A stretch of DNA of 64,000 bases from Ruegeria sp. THAF33 (lineage in GTDB: Bacteria; Pseudomonadota; Alphaproteobacteria; Rhodobacterales; Rhodobacteraceae): positions 372,001 to 436,000 of the forward strand of contig NZ_CP045385.1 in assembly GCF_009363615.1 (NCBI RefSeq), in the 5' to 3' direction. Under the pieces are notes generated by a model. It worked only from the letters and a program-made list of their open reading frames with translations. It made no database searches and was not told the origin of the DNA. Positions 35,065 to 44,644 of this stretch are shown one piece after another. Within the stretch, counting starts at the first letter, position 1. Each line of letters starts with the position of its first letter. The position numbers and the translations under genes were made by a program.

Positions 35065-36285
35065 TCAATCCATGTTGTCCGGATCAATGTGGCGATCCGG
35101 CATGGGGCTGGCTTGATGCTCCTTTTCGACGAGAGAATACAGCTCGATGGATCCGGCAAGCCCTCGAACTTCGTGAAACCCGCAAGCAGAGAACAGTTCA
35201 GGCGAAGCCGCGGCAACAGCTGACGTCGCCAGAACTCTGTGGCCCAGGGATTTCGTCAATACCTCAATACGGCTTGCGAGGTTGACTGCCTTACCCAGAA
35301 CAGTGAAATCCAGCCTGCCAGGGCTGCCGATATTGCCATAGCTGACCTGCCCGACATTGATCCCGATGCCTATGTCCAACGGCGGCTTCCGAGCCTCTTC
35401 GCGGCGATGGTTGAGTGCGGCCAAACCGGTCAATACGCTTTGAGCGGACCGTGCTGCCCTTTTGCATTGGTCGTTCAAATCTTGCTGTGTCGCGACGGTG
35501 AATATCGACAGAATGCCGTCTCCCATAAACTTGAGAATGTCGCCGCTATTCTCTTCGACAGACTGCACGACTAGATCAAAATATCCACTCAGCATGTCGA
35601 AAACGTCCTCTTCGGATGCCCTGTCCGAAAGAGCGGTGAAACCGCGCAGGTCAGAGAACATGACAACTGCGTCAAGGGTCGTGCGTTCCCCTCGCTTGAT
35701 CCGCCCGTTCCACACAGCATCAGAGGGCCCATCGCCAAGATAGGTTCTCAGAAGACCTTTGGACGACTTGCGCATTGTGACCGGTTCCAGAGCAGAGGAC
35801 AAAGCGGGCAATGCATCCTCAATCATTTTCAGATGCCGGGGTGAGAACCCTTCTGGCGACCGGGTGACAAAAGTGCAGCCGTGCAGCGATCCGTCTCCGT
35901 AATATAGCAGCGTAGCATAGTAATCGGTGCCACCCAGCTCGGCGAAATCAAGATATGATGAGTGCTCGGTCTTGGGATCCAATTGCCGTAGACTTTTGTG
36001 AAGTGGCTTCCGGTGTTCTAGAATGTATTCGAATGAGCTGCCGACATACCCATCCGTCAGCATGGTCTCATGTGTTACGTCATAGCTTTCGGTGCCATCC
36101 GGTGTCCAAACGATCCCCCATGCAATCAGCAGCGGATTGGCGAAACGCTGACCGATATTGACCCGCCAGAGCGGCACACCCGCCTCGATCAGAGACGAAC
36201 AGAAATATGACACCACTTTTTCCGGGTCATCCGAACGACGCCCCTCGGCAATCATCCAATTGGTCAGTTGGGCAATAGCATCCAT
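35065..36285 (-). CDS. Class III adenylate cyclase
   Basis: 406 residues. An N-terminal about 170-residue domain of unknown ligand, then a class III cyclase domain (about 200-400). Metal-binding Asp in FSDLRGFT and in FMGDGILS; Lys in LKFMGDG and Asp in LDFTVLGKAVNLASR are the ATP-selecting pair, and Asn/Arg in NLASR stabilise the transition state, so adenylyl rather than guanylyl cyclase activity is predicted. No membrane helices. Single gene facing the PhzF-like gene; the LacI gene is divergent. Confidence 0.93.
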   Translation of the reverse strand: MDAIAQLTNWMIAEGRRSDDPEKVVSYFCSSLIEAGVPLWRVNIGQRFANPLLIAWGIVWTPDGTESYDVTHETMLTDGYVGSSFEYILEHRKPLHKSLRQLDPKTEHSSYLDFAELGGTDYYATLLYYGDGSLHGCTFVTRSPEGFSPRHLKMIEDALPALSSALEPVTMRKSSKGLLRTYLGDGPSDAVWNGRIKRGERTTLDAVVMFSDLRGFTALSDRASEEDVFDMLSGYFDLVVQSVEENSGDILKFMGDGILSIFTVATQQDLNDQCKRAARSAQSVLTGLAALNHRREEARKPPLDIGIGINVGQVSYGNIGSPGRLDFTVLGKAVNLASRIEVLTKSLGHRVLATSAVAAASPELFSACGFHEVRGLAGSIELYSLVEKEHQASPMPDRHIDPDNMD

Positions 36286-36634
36286 TGTTTAAAACCAATC
36301 GCTTAGATAAGATCGTCAAGAATTTGGGTTCAGCGTTCGATCATATTATTCTAGACTTTTTCTTACCCCGTCCAAGCCTGCTGTTCGGTCCACAGTTATC
36401 GGCCGTAAGCGCCGGCCAAGCCACACGCAGACCTTCCTGGATACGTTTTGCCAGCCTTGTCATCAATTTGAATGAATCTTGGAAAAAGTCCGGCGTCACT
36501 TTCGAAATCCCTTTGAACGCCTTGTCGCGCGCTGGTTGCACGAGGCCGCTCTGGCTATTGATTTATTAGCGCGCGCAAAGAATATGTAAATCTATGATAA
36601 GTTCACGACGAACAAAACCAGCAGGCAGACTGGC
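36286..36634. promoter_or_regulatory. Control region between cyclase and LacI genes
   Basis: About 350 bp without a gene. It holds the LacI promoter with a TATGAT -10-like box at 36593-36598 and the operator at 36566-36580, plus the cyclase promoter on the other strand, not localised. Confidence 0.5.
36566..36580. promoter_or_regulatory. Putative LacI operator, copy 1 (regulator promoter)
   Basis: TTAGCGCGCGCAAAG, differing at two symmetric positions from the copy upstream of the transporter operon (TTAACGCGCGTAAAG). The alternating CG core is typical of LacI-family sites. It overlaps the probable -35 region of the TATGAT box, consistent with autorepression. Confidence 0.65.
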
Positions 36635-37660
36635 ATGACCAAGATAAAGAATATGGAAGAGTTTGCAGCGCTCAGCGGCATCTCGCGCCCGACGGTATCC
36701 AAATACTTTCACGATCCCGACAGCGTTCGCCCCACGACGCGGGCCCGAATCGAAGAGGCGCTGGAACGGTTCGACTATCGCCCCAACATTTACGCGGTGA
36801 ACCAGAACCGGAAGCTTACCAAGAATATCGGTATCGTCGTACCGTATCTGGCCGATCCGTTCTTTGCTGAAATCGCACGCTATCTGGAACAAAGCTGTAT
36901 CGCGGCCGGATACCGTCCGTTCCTGTTCAGCTCTCATGGTGAACAAAAGCTGGAAAACGAAATTCTGGACGGGTTGCAATCCATGAAGCCGGCAGGTGTA
37001 CTTTTGGCGCCTCTCGGACGCGTTTCGGACAGATCAGCAATAGAGAAATTCTGCGCCAATGTTCCGACGATCTTATTTGACAGTAATCTCGATGGTTTGG
37101 GGGCTGCATTCGTTGGTTCTGATAACTTCAGTTTTGTTTCGCAAACCGTCGAATACATGACCCGCACTGGTGAACCGCCCTCGTTTTTTGAAATGCGCAC
37201 ACCTGCGAACCCAAACGCCAACAAGCGGAGGAAAGCCTATATCAAAGTGATGGAACGTCTTGGGCTCGAGCCGCATATAATCAAAGTTGAAGGCAAAGGC
37301 TGGGCGTTTGAAGAAATCGGCCAAAGAGGGGCGCTGAAAGTTCTGGAAGAACGCGGTTTGCGAACCGACTCGGTACTATGCAGCAATGATCGACTGGCCA
37401 TTGGCTTTCTTGCAGCTTGCTACAAACAGGGGATTCGCGTCGGTCGTGATGACAGTTGCGCGCTGCGCGTGGCCTCAAATGATGACCATCCCTTCGCGCA
37501 GTTCACTTGCCCATCCCTTACAACGGCGGCTCATGACTATGACAATGTTGCCGGTCGCAGCGTCGAAACCCTGTTTCAACTCATTGAAAGTGGAGGGAAA
37601 TTCAAGACGCGATCAGAAACGTTGTTTCCCGCAAGACTGGTTTTGAGGGATTCCGCGTAA
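36635..37660 (+). CDS. LacI-family transcriptional regulator of polyol operon
   Basis: 341 residues. N-terminal LacI helix-turn-helix (MEEFAALSGISRPTVSKYFH, about 7-26) with the hinge helix region YRPNIYAVNQNRKL, then a periplasmic-binding-protein-like sugar domain (NIGIVVPYLADPFFAEIARY). The operon it precedes encodes polyol uptake and oxidation, so a polyol or its keto-sugar product is the likely effector. Matching operators lie in front of both this gene and the operon. Confidence 0.93.
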   Translation: MTKIKNMEEFAALSGISRPTVSKYFHDPDSVRPTTRARIEEALERFDYRPNIYAVNQNRKLTKNIGIVVPYLADPFFAEIARYLEQSCIAAGYRPFLFSSHGEQKLENEILDGLQSMKPAGVLLAPLGRVSDRSAIEKFCANVPTILFDSNLDGLGAAFVGSDNFSFVSQTVEYMTRTGEPPSFFEMRTPANPNANKRRKAYIKVMERLGLEPHIIKVEGKGWAFEEIGQRGALKVLEERGLRTDSVLCSNDRLAIGFLAACYKQGIRVGRDDSCALRVASNDDHPFAQFTCPSLTTAAHDYDNVAGRSVETLFQLIESGGKFKTRSETLFPARLVLRDSA

Positions 37661-37670
37661 CCTACAACTT

Positions 37671-37685
37671 TTAACGCGCGTAAAG
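37671..37685. promoter_or_regulatory. Putative LacI operator, copy 2 (transporter operon)
   Basis: TTAACGCGCGTAAAG with palindromic ACGCGCGT core, 6 bp upstream of a TTGACG -35 box. Second copy of the site found in front of the LacI gene. Confidence 0.7.
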
Positions 37686-37691
37686 TTTTTA

Positions 37692-37721
37692 TTGACGCCG
37701 CGACAATTTACACACTACTTT
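37692..37721 (+). promoter_or_regulatory. Promoter of polyol operon
   Basis: TTGACG -35 box (37692-37697) and a TACTTT -10-like box (37716-37721), 18-nt spacer. About 35 bp upstream of the receptor gene start, with GGGAGGA as ribosome site. Confidence 0.5.
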
Positions 37722-37755
37722 CTGTGTACGGCATCCAAGCTCAGGGAGGACAAGG

Positions 37756-39060
37756 ATGTATTTGAAGAACGCACTTCGTGCGGCGACGGCATTAACCTTT
37801 GTCGCAACGGCCGCGGCCCATGCAGAAACGATCACGATCGCAACCGTCAATAATGGCGACATGATTCGGATGCAGGGCTATACCGACAACTTTACCGAGG
37901 CGACTGGTATCGACGTGGAATGGGTGACGCTGGAGGAGAACGTCTTGCGTCAGCGTGTTACCACCGACATCACCACCAAGGGCGGTCAGTTCGATATCAT
38001 GACCATCGGCATGTACGAAACGCCGATCTGGGGCGCGAATGGCTGGTTGGTTCCTTTGGATGGACTGTCAGAGGAATATGATGTCGGCGATCTGCTTCCT
38101 GCGATGGCGGGTGGCCTGAGCCATGAAGGCACGCTGTATGCCGCTCCGTTCTATGGCGAAAGCTCGATGATCATGTATCGCACCGATCTGATGGAAAAGG
38201 CCGGGATGGAGATGCCTGAGGCGCCGACATGGCAGTTTATCCGCGAGGCGGCGGCTGCGATGACGGACCGTGACAACGACATCAACGGCATCTGCCTGCG
38301 TGGCAAGGCGGGTTGGGGTGAAGGCGGTGCCTTTATCACCGTGACTGCGAATTCCTTTGGTGCGCGATGGTTTGATGAAGACTGGAAACCTCAGTTTGAT
38401 CAGCCCGAATGGAAAGAGGCGCTGACCTTTTTTGTCGACATGATGAATGAATCCGGCCCTGCCGGTTACGCGACCAACGGCTTCAACGAAAACCTGTCGC
38501 TGTTCCAGCAGGGCAAGTGCGGAATGTGGATCGACGCCACTGTTGCGGCGTCCTTCGTGACAAATCCGGATGATTCAACTGTCGCGGACAAGGTCGGGTT
38601 TGCTCTGGCACCAAATTCGGAAGGCGTCGACAAGCGCGCCAACTGGCTGTGGGCCTGGGCACTGGCCATTCCGGCGGGAACCCAGAAAGAGGATGCAGCC
38701 AAGCAGTTCATCGAATGGGCTACTTCGAAGGACTACATCGAACTGGTGGCGGAAAACGAAGGTTGGGCCAATGTCCCTCCGGGCGCGCGTACCTCGCTTT
38801 ATGAGAACGCGAACTACAAGGACATTCCGTTCGCCAAGATGACGCTCGAGTCGATCCTGTTGGCCGACCCGCAGAACTGTTGCGCCAAGCCAACACCCTA
38901 TACTGGCATCCAGTTCGTTGCGATCCCGGAATTCGCAGGCATTGCCACACAGGTCAGTCAGGAATTCTCGGCGGTTTATGCCGGACAGCAGACTGTAGAT
39001 GAAGCGCTTGAAAAGGCGCAGGCCTTTACGGCTGAAGAAATGGAAGCCGCAGGGTACTGA
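37756..39060 (+). CDS. smoE: Polyol ABC transporter receptor
   Basis: 434 residues, signal peptide (LRAATALTFVATAAAHA). Family 1 extracellular solute-binding protein. Its layout and operon match the sorbitol/mannitol receptor SmoE of Rhodobacter. It binds a hexitol in the periplasm and delivers it to the SmoF/SmoG permeases. The symbol is by operon match (receptor, two permeases, ATPase, SDR sorbitol dehydrogenase, mannitol dehydrogenase). Confidence 0.9.
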   Translation: MYLKNALRAATALTFVATAAAHAETITIATVNNGDMIRMQGYTDNFTEATGIDVEWVTLEENVLRQRVTTDITTKGGQFDIMTIGMYETPIWGANGWLVPLDGLSEEYDVGDLLPAMAGGLSHEGTLYAAPFYGESSMIMYRTDLMEKAGMEMPEAPTWQFIREAAAAMTDRDNDINGICLRGKAGWGEGGAFITVTANSFGARWFDEDWKPQFDQPEWKEALTFFVDMMNESGPAGYATNGFNENLSLFQQGKCGMWIDATVAASFVTNPDDSTVADKVGFALAPNSEGVDKRANWLWAWALAIPAGTQKEDAAKQFIEWATSKDYIELVAENEGWANVPPGARTSLYENANYKDIPFAKMTLESILLADPQNCCAKPTPYTGIQFVAIPEFAGIATQVSQEFSAVYAGQQTVDEALEKAQAFTAEEMEAAGY

Positions 39061-39169
39061 GGCATCCCTCCCAGTAGGGGACAGGTGATCTGTCCCCTGC
39101 TCTCTCCACTTCCACAACTCGCGTTTTTCTCGCAGGCTGAGTTACGCCTGAACAGAGAGGGTTTGCGTA

Positions 39170-40036
39170 ATGGCTACTCAACACTCCCGATCCGTTGCTC
39201 GCCTGATGATGGCACCCGCAGTTGTCCTGCTGCTTGGCTGGATGCTCGTGCCATTGACGATGACGCTGTACTTTTCTTTCAAGAAATATCTGCCTCTGCG
39301 CGGGGGTGATCTGGGTTGGGTCGGGTTCGACAACTATGTCCGCTTTGTCTCGTCCAGCACATTCTGGCCCGCAGTGCAGGCAACACTGGTCATTGTTGGC
39401 GGTGTTCTGATCATAACCGTCATTCTCGGAATTCTGCTTGCCATGCTGCTGGATCAGCCGATGTGGGGGCAAGGCATTGTCCGAATCCTTGTCATCGCGC
39501 CGTTCTTCGTCATGCCCACCGTGTCTGCGCTGGTGTGGAAGAACATGTTTATGGACCCGGTCAATGGTTTGCTGGCCCATCTGTGGCGTTTTTTCGGGGC
39601 CGAGCCGATCTCGTGGTTGTCCGAGGCGTCGATGACCTCGATCATCATGATCGTTTCGTGGCAATGGCTGCCCTTTGCAACGCTGATCCTGTTGACCGCC
39701 ATTCAGTCGCTGGACAGCGAGCAACTGGAAGCAGCCGAGATGGATGGTGCACCGCCGTTGAAGCGCTTTTATCACATCATTCTGCCGCATCTGGGCCGTG
39801 CGATCACCATTGTGATCCTGATCCAAACAATCTTTCTCTTGTCGATTTTCGCCGAGATCTTCGTGACCACAGGCGGCGCTTTCGGCACCCGTACACTCAC
39901 CTACCTGATCTTCCAGCGCGTGTTGGAAAGCCAGAATGTCGGCCTTGGATCAGCCGGAGGTGTCTACGCAATCATCCTTGCCAATATAGTTGCGATCTTC
40001 CTGATGCGCATCGTCGGCAAGAACCTGGACGCGTGA
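39170..40036 (+). CDS. smoF: Polyol ABC transporter permease 1
   Basis: 288 residues, six predicted membrane helices. MalF-type permease with the EAA loop EAAEMDGAPPLKRFYHIILP (about 188-207) that docks to the ATPase. It lies 110 bp after the receptor gene, then 12 bp from the second permease. Confidence 0.93.
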   Translation: MATQHSRSVARLMMAPAVVLLLGWMLVPLTMTLYFSFKKYLPLRGGDLGWVGFDNYVRFVSSSTFWPAVQATLVIVGGVLIITVILGILLAMLLDQPMWGQGIVRILVIAPFFVMPTVSALVWKNMFMDPVNGLLAHLWRFFGAEPISWLSEASMTSIIMIVSWQWLPFATLILLTAIQSLDSEQLEAAEMDGAPPLKRFYHIILPHLGRAITIVILIQTIFLLSIFAEIFVTTGGAFGTRTLTYLIFQRVLESQNVGLGSAGGVYAIILANIVAIFLMRIVGKNLDA

Positions 40037-40048
40037 GGAGGAAAACCC

Positions 40049-40879
40049 ATGGCCCGCGCTGTCACATCCCGACGCAAATCGCTGAACACCGCCCTTGCCT
40101 GGGCTGTTGGACTGCTGATTTTCTTCCCGATCCTCTGGACGATCCTGACCAGCTTCAAAACCGAAGCGCAGGCCATTGCCAGCCCGCCCCTGTTTTTGAA
40201 CTTTGACTGGACGCTGGAAAACTACGCCATCGTGCAGGAACGCTCGGACTATATGCGCTTCCTGTGGAATTCGGTGATCATCGCCGGTGGATCGACCATG
40301 CTGGGTGTGATCATCGCCGTGCCCGCCGCCTGGGCGATGGCGTTTGTTCCGTCCAAACGAACCAAGGACATCCTGTTGTGGATGCTGTCCACCAAGATGC
40401 TGCCAGCCGTAGGTGTGTTGTACCCGATCTACTTGCTGTTCATCCAACTGGGCCTTCTGGATACGCGCGGAGGGTTGGTCGTGGTGCTGATGCTGATCAA
40501 CCTGCCGATCATCGTCTGGATGCTTTACACTTATTTCCGCGAAATTCCGGGTGAAATTCTGGAAGCTGCACGGATGGATGGGGCGACGCTGAAAGAGGAA
40601 ATTCTCTATGTCCTAACCCCTATGGCCATTCCCGGCATCGCTTCGACCGTGTTGCTGAACTTTATCCTTGCGTGGAACGAGGCGTTCTGGACCCTCAATC
40701 TGACGGCTGTTGATGCGGCGCCACTGACCGCCTTCATCGCCAGTTATTCCAGCCCCGAGGGCCTGTTCTTTGCCAAGCTCAGCGCGGCCTCGACCATGGC
40801 AATTGCACCCATCCTGATCCTTGGCTGGTTCAGCCAGAAACAACTTGTCCGCGGCCTGACCTTCGGCGCTGTGAAATAA
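40049..40879 (+). CDS. smoG: Polyol ABC transporter permease 2
   Basis: 276 residues, six membrane helices. MalG-type permease with EAA loop EAARMDGATLKEEILYVLTP. Preceded by GAGGAGG. Pairs with the upstream permease. Confidence 0.93.
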   Translation: MARAVTSRRKSLNTALAWAVGLLIFFPILWTILTSFKTEAQAIASPPLFLNFDWTLENYAIVQERSDYMRFLWNSVIIAGGSTMLGVIIAVPAAWAMAFVPSKRTKDILLWMLSTKMLPAVGVLYPIYLLFIQLGLLDTRGGLVVVLMLINLPIIVWMLYTYFREIPGEILEAARMDGATLKEEILYVLTPMAIPGIASTVLLNFILAWNEAFWTLNLTAVDAAPLTAFIASYSSPEGLFFAKLSAASTMAIAPILILGWFSQKQLVRGLTFGAVK

Positions 40880-40891
40880 GGAGCATTCCTC

Positions 40892-41896
40892 ATGGGACGC
40901 ATACAACTCAAGTCCGTGACCAAAAGCTTCGGCGACGTTCAGGTCATCCCTCCGCTGGATTTGACCATTGAAGATGGCGAGTTCACCGTTTTCGTCGGCC
41001 CTTCGGGCTGCGGAAAATCCACGCTGCTGCGCCTGATCGCAGGGCTGGAAGACATCACCAGTGGCCACATAGAAATCGATGGAGCAGACGCAACAGACGT
41101 GCCGCCCGCCAAACGGGGGCTGGCAATGGTGTTCCAATCTTATGCGCTTTACCCGCATATGACCGTTCGCAAGAACATCGCCTTTCCGCTGCGCATGGCG
41201 AAACTGGATCAGGCTGAAATCGATAAGCGGGTTGAGGGCGCGGCCAGTGTCCTGAACCTGACTGATTACCTGGATCGCCGCCCAGGCCAGTTGTCCGGTG
41301 GTCAACGCCAGCGCGTCGCCATTGGTCGGGCTATCGTTCGTGAACCGGCCGCGTTCCTGTTCGATGAACCGCTTTCAAACCTCGACGCAGCTTTGCGGGT
41401 GGGCATGCGGTTGGAGATCAGCGAGCTACATGAACGCCTCGCGACAACGATGATCTACGTCACCCACGATCAGGTCGAAGCCATGACAATGGCGGACAAG
41501 ATCGTTGTGCTCCAAGCTGGCGTGATCGAACAGGTTGGCAGCCCGTTGGAACTGTACCGAACGCCACGCAACCTGTTTGTTGCGGGGTTTATTGGCTCGC
41601 CCAAGATGAATTTTATCGAAGGGCCCGAAGCGGCAAAGCATGGCGCACAAACGATCGGCATTCGACCGGAACACATCGCGGTGTCGGACTCCGAAGGAGA
41701 ATGGTCCGGGCGCGTCAGCGTCTCTGAACATCTTGGTTCGGACACGTTTTTCCACGTCCACGACACCGGACTGGCCGAGACAATCACTGTTCGTGCCGAT
41801 GGCGAGGTTGGTTTCCGCCATGGGGATCGCATTCATCTGACTCCACGCGCCGATGTGATCCACAGATTTGACGCAGACGGTCTGCGGATCGAATGA
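40892..41896 (+). CDS. smoK: Polyol ABC transporter ATPase
   Basis: 334 residues. MalK-like ABC ATPase: Walker [10 protein letters not shown] (about 37-45), Q-loop [11 protein letters not shown], signature [10 protein letters not shown], Walker [13 protein letters not shown], switch His in THDQVEA, and a C-terminal OB-type regulatory domain. Preceded by AAGGAG. Overlaps the SDR start (ATGA). Confidence 0.95.
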   Translation: MGRIQLKSVTKSFGDVQVIPPLDLTIEDGEFTVFVGPSGCGKSTLLRLIAGLEDITSGHIEIDGADATDVPPAKRGLAMVFQSYALYPHMTVRKNIAFPLRMAKLDQAEIDKRVEGAASVLNLTDYLDRRPGQLSGGQRQRVAIGRAIVREPAAFLFDEPLSNLDAALRVGMRLEISELHERLATTMIYVTHDQVEAMTMADKIVVLQAGVIEQVGSPLELYRTPRNLFVAGFIGSPKMNFIEGPEAAKHGAQTIGIRPEHIAVSDSEGEWSGRVSVSEHLGSDTFFHVHDTGLAETITVRADGEVGFRHGDRIHLTPRADVIHRFDADGLRIE

Positions 41897-42666
41897 AACG
41901 TCTGACGGGCAAAACCGCCCTGATTACAGGGGCTGCGCGGGGAATTGGATTGGCATTTGCCAAGGCCTACGTGGCAGAGGGCGCGCGGGTCGCCGTCGCC
42001 GACATCGACATCCAGCGCGCGCAGGACGCGGCCGCTGGAATCGGCGCGGCAGCTTTCGCTGTCGAAATGGACGTGACCGACCAGCAGAGCATCGATCAGG
42101 CCATAGCCAAAACCGCGGCGCAATTCGGCCCAATCGACATTCTGATCAACAACGCGGCCATCTTCAGCGCCGCACCATTCGTCGAGATCGAGCGCGCCGA
42201 CTACAATCGGGTGTTTGACATCAACGTCGCGGGCGCGCTGTTTACGATGCAGGCCGTCGCCAAACATATGATCGAGCACGGAACCAAAGGCCGAATTATC
42301 AATATGGCCTCGCAGGCCGGGCGAAGGGGTGAACCTTTGGTCGCTGTCTACTGCGCCAGCAAGGCGGCGATCATATCACTGACCCAATCGGCGGGGCTGA
42401 ACCTGATTTCTCATGGGATCAATGTAAACGCGATTGCCCCCGGTGTCGTCGATGGCGAACACTGGGATGGCGTGGACGCCTTTTTTGCAAAACACGAAGG
42501 CAAACCCCTTGGCCAGAAGAAGCGCGAAGTGGCGGCAGCTGTTCCATATGGCCGCATGGGGCGCGCGGAAGACCTGACGGGCATGGCGGTTTTTCTAGCC
42601 TCTGACGAAGCCAGGTATGTCGTCGCGCAGACTTACAATGTCGACGGCGGAAATTGGATGAGCTGA
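41893..42666 (+). CDS. smoS: Sorbitol dehydrogenase, short-chain type
   Basis: 257 residues. SDR fold: cofactor motif TGAARGIG (about 12-19), Asp in VADIDIQ after strand 2 (NAD preference), NNAA, catalytic Ser in NMASQAG and YxxxK in YCASK, and the C-terminal [10 protein letters not shown]. It oxidises D-sorbitol/galactitol-type polyols to keto sugars (fructose from sorbitol). Overlaps both neighbours. Confidence 0.92.
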   Translation: MKRLTGKTALITGAARGIGLAFAKAYVAEGARVAVADIDIQRAQDAAAGIGAAAFAVEMDVTDQQSIDQAIAKTAAQFGPIDILINNAAIFSAAPFVEIERADYNRVFDINVAGALFTMQAVAKHMIEHGTKGRIINMASQAGRRGEPLVAVYCASKAAIISLTQSAGLNLISHGINVNAIAPGVVDGEHWDGVDAFFAKHEGKPLGQKKREVAAAVPYGRMGRAEDLTGMAVFLASDEARYVVAQTYNVDGGNWMS

Positions 42667-44171
42667 TGGACCCTGTGGCGAACGCAAAAACCCCTGCACG
42701 GCTGCGGCAAGAGAGCCTTTCCAAGCTGCCAACCACCGTGAAGACTCCGAAGTATGAACGTACGGATCTGACGCCGGGCATCGTTCATATAGGATTGGGT
42801 AACTTCCATCGCGCGCATCAGGCCTGGTATATCCATCGGCTCATGCAGCAGGGGTTGGCCTATGACTGGGCAATCGTCGGAGCGGGTGTGCGAAGCTATG
42901 ACGCCGTCATGCGAGAACGATTGCTGGCGCAGGATTGCCTCACAACGCTGATCGAGTTGGGGCCAAACGGAATGTCCGCCGAGGTGATTGGCCCGATGAT
43001 CGACTACCTGCCGATCGAAGAAAACAACGCTGCCCTCATCCACGCGATGGCCGACCCGGCCACCCGGATCGTTTCGCTGACTGTTACCGAAGGAGGGTAT
43101 TTTCTGGAGGCCAACAGCGGCGCATTCGATTTCGATCACGCAGATATCCGTCATGACGCAGAAAACCCCAATCAGCCCCGTACGGCCTTTGGCGCAATGG
43201 TTGCGGCACTCAGACGACGGCGCGCCGAGGGGTTGACCCCGTTCACGGCGCTCAGCTGCGACAACCTTCAGGGTAACGGAACGATTTTGCGAAACTGTGT
43301 TGTGGGATTGGCGCGCATGTTCGACCCGGAACTGGCCGACTGGATCGACAGGCATGGCGCATTTCCGAACTCGATGGTGGATTGCATCGTACCTGCAACC
43401 ACCGACCAATTGGTATCGCAATGCCGCGCCCTTGGCGTCGATGACAGAGCGCCCGTCTCGCATGAGAACTTTCGTCAATGGGTCATCGAGGATGCCTTCT
43501 GCGCCGGGCGCCCGCCCCTCGAAAACGTCGGCGCAATACTGACTAACAACGTCCATGGTTACGAGACCATGAAGTTGCGCATTTTGAACGGAGGTCATCA
43601 ACTGTTGGCGAATGTCGGAGAAATACTGAGTGTTCCGACGATTGCCGACTGCATGAAGGACCCGGACATCGTGGCGTTTTTTCGAAAAGTGCAGGTCGAA
43701 GAAATCCTTCCGCATGTCGAAGCGGTTCCCGAAACCACTGCAAATGAGTACCTTGAGTTGATCGAAAGCCGATTTGCAAACACGGCGATTCACGACACCA
43801 CACGCAGGGTTGCATTCGACGGATCGGCAAGACATCCCGGATTTTTGCTGCCGTCGCTGCGTGATGCACTTGCATTAGGGTCTTCTGCAAACGGGCTCGC
43901 TCTCGCCGAAGCATTCTGGTGCCGGATGTGCGCGGGTATTCGTGAGGATGGCTCCGAGATCACCCCCAATGATCCCCAATGGGAAAGCCTGAACAGCACT
44001 GCAAAGGCGTCCAAAGCTGATCCTGAGCTTTGGCTGGAACAGGGTTTCTACAGTGGTGATTTTGGAATCAGCACACAGTTTTCCAACGCCTTTGCCCGCT
44101 GGCTGACCCTGATATGGCAGCGTGGCAGCCGGGCCGCCATTGCTGAGTATGTCGCCAACGGTTCAACGTAG
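42666..44171 (+). CDS. mtlK: Mannitol 2-dehydrogenase (long-chain polyol dehydrogenase)
   Basis: 501 residues from ATG 42666, overlapping the SDR stop by one base (TGATG). The N-terminal Rossmann domain begins IVHIGLGNFHRAHQA; the C-terminal catalytic motif KxxxxNxxH is seen in MKLRILNGGHQLLANVG. It oxidises D-mannitol to D-fructose with NAD+. Last gene of the polyol operon; together with SmoS it feeds fructose to central metabolism. No fructokinase gene lies within the window. Confidence 0.93.
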   Translation: MDPVANAKTPARLRQESLSKLPTTVKTPKYERTDLTPGIVHIGLGNFHRAHQAWYIHRLMQQGLAYDWAIVGAGVRSYDAVMRERLLAQDCLTTLIELGPNGMSAEVIGPMIDYLPIEENNAALIHAMADPATRIVSLTVTEGGYFLEANSGAFDFDHADIRHDAENPNQPRTAFGAMVAALRRRRAEGLTPFTALSCDNLQGNGTILRNCVVGLARMFDPELADWIDRHGAFPNSMVDCIVPATTDQLVSQCRALGVDDRAPVSHENFRQWVIEDAFCAGRPPLENVGAILTNNVHGYETMKLRILNGGHQLLANVGEILSVPTIADCMKDPDIVAFFRKVQVEEILPHVEAVPETTANEYLELIESRFANTAIHDTTRRVAFDGSARHPGFLLPSLRDALALGSSANGLALAEAFWCRMCAGIREDGSEITPNDPQWESLNSTAKASKADPELWLEQGFYSGDFGISTQFSNAFARWLTLIWQRGSRAAIAEYVANGST

Positions 44172-44644
44172 CAATTCAATCTCGGCGCTCGGTTCAATCG
44201 GGACCCATGCGGTGCGGTATCTGACCCTTGGAGCTTTGTCTGACATTGACGCAAATAGGGCTTGCAATCTGCCGAAAGTGGCTTGGATGTTAGCCTCGGC
44301 GGGCCTGACCGGTTCACCGCCTTGGGCAAATCCTCACTACAGAGTCCATGGAATAAGCGAAAGTTTGCCACCGGATCAAAAGCTCCGAGAACGGGTCCAA
44401 AAAAAATGAAAAAATACTTGGCTGAATGCCTAAACCCTAAACGGCCGCAGATGCCTGGTTCAGCCAAGGAACACGGGTTTCTGTTGCACTTATGAGACGG
44501 TTCTGCTGTTGAAAGAAAGTGTCATTTGAAACATGGTGTCACCTGCTGTTTCAAAAGGGTTGGTGCATAGTAGTTTGTCATAAAAAGAACAATTTAAGCG
44601 TGCATCCGAGTGCAATCTAATCTTCCGAGGTACAGGGCTGAGCA
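44172..44644. promoter_or_regulatory. Control region upstream of the metalloprotease
   Basis: About 470 bp with no supported gene. GC is lower toward the protease. It contains the dyad at 44525-44555; I found no clear terminator for the polyol operon and no confident -35/-10 pair. Confidence 0.45.
44525..44555. promoter_or_regulatory. Long inverted repeat upstream of the protease gene
   Basis: TTTGAAACA (44525-44533) and TGTTTCAAA (44547-44555): perfect 9-bp arms, 13-nt spacer, centres two helical turns apart, about 90 bp before the protease start. Typical geometry of a dimeric regulator site. Confidence 0.55.
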
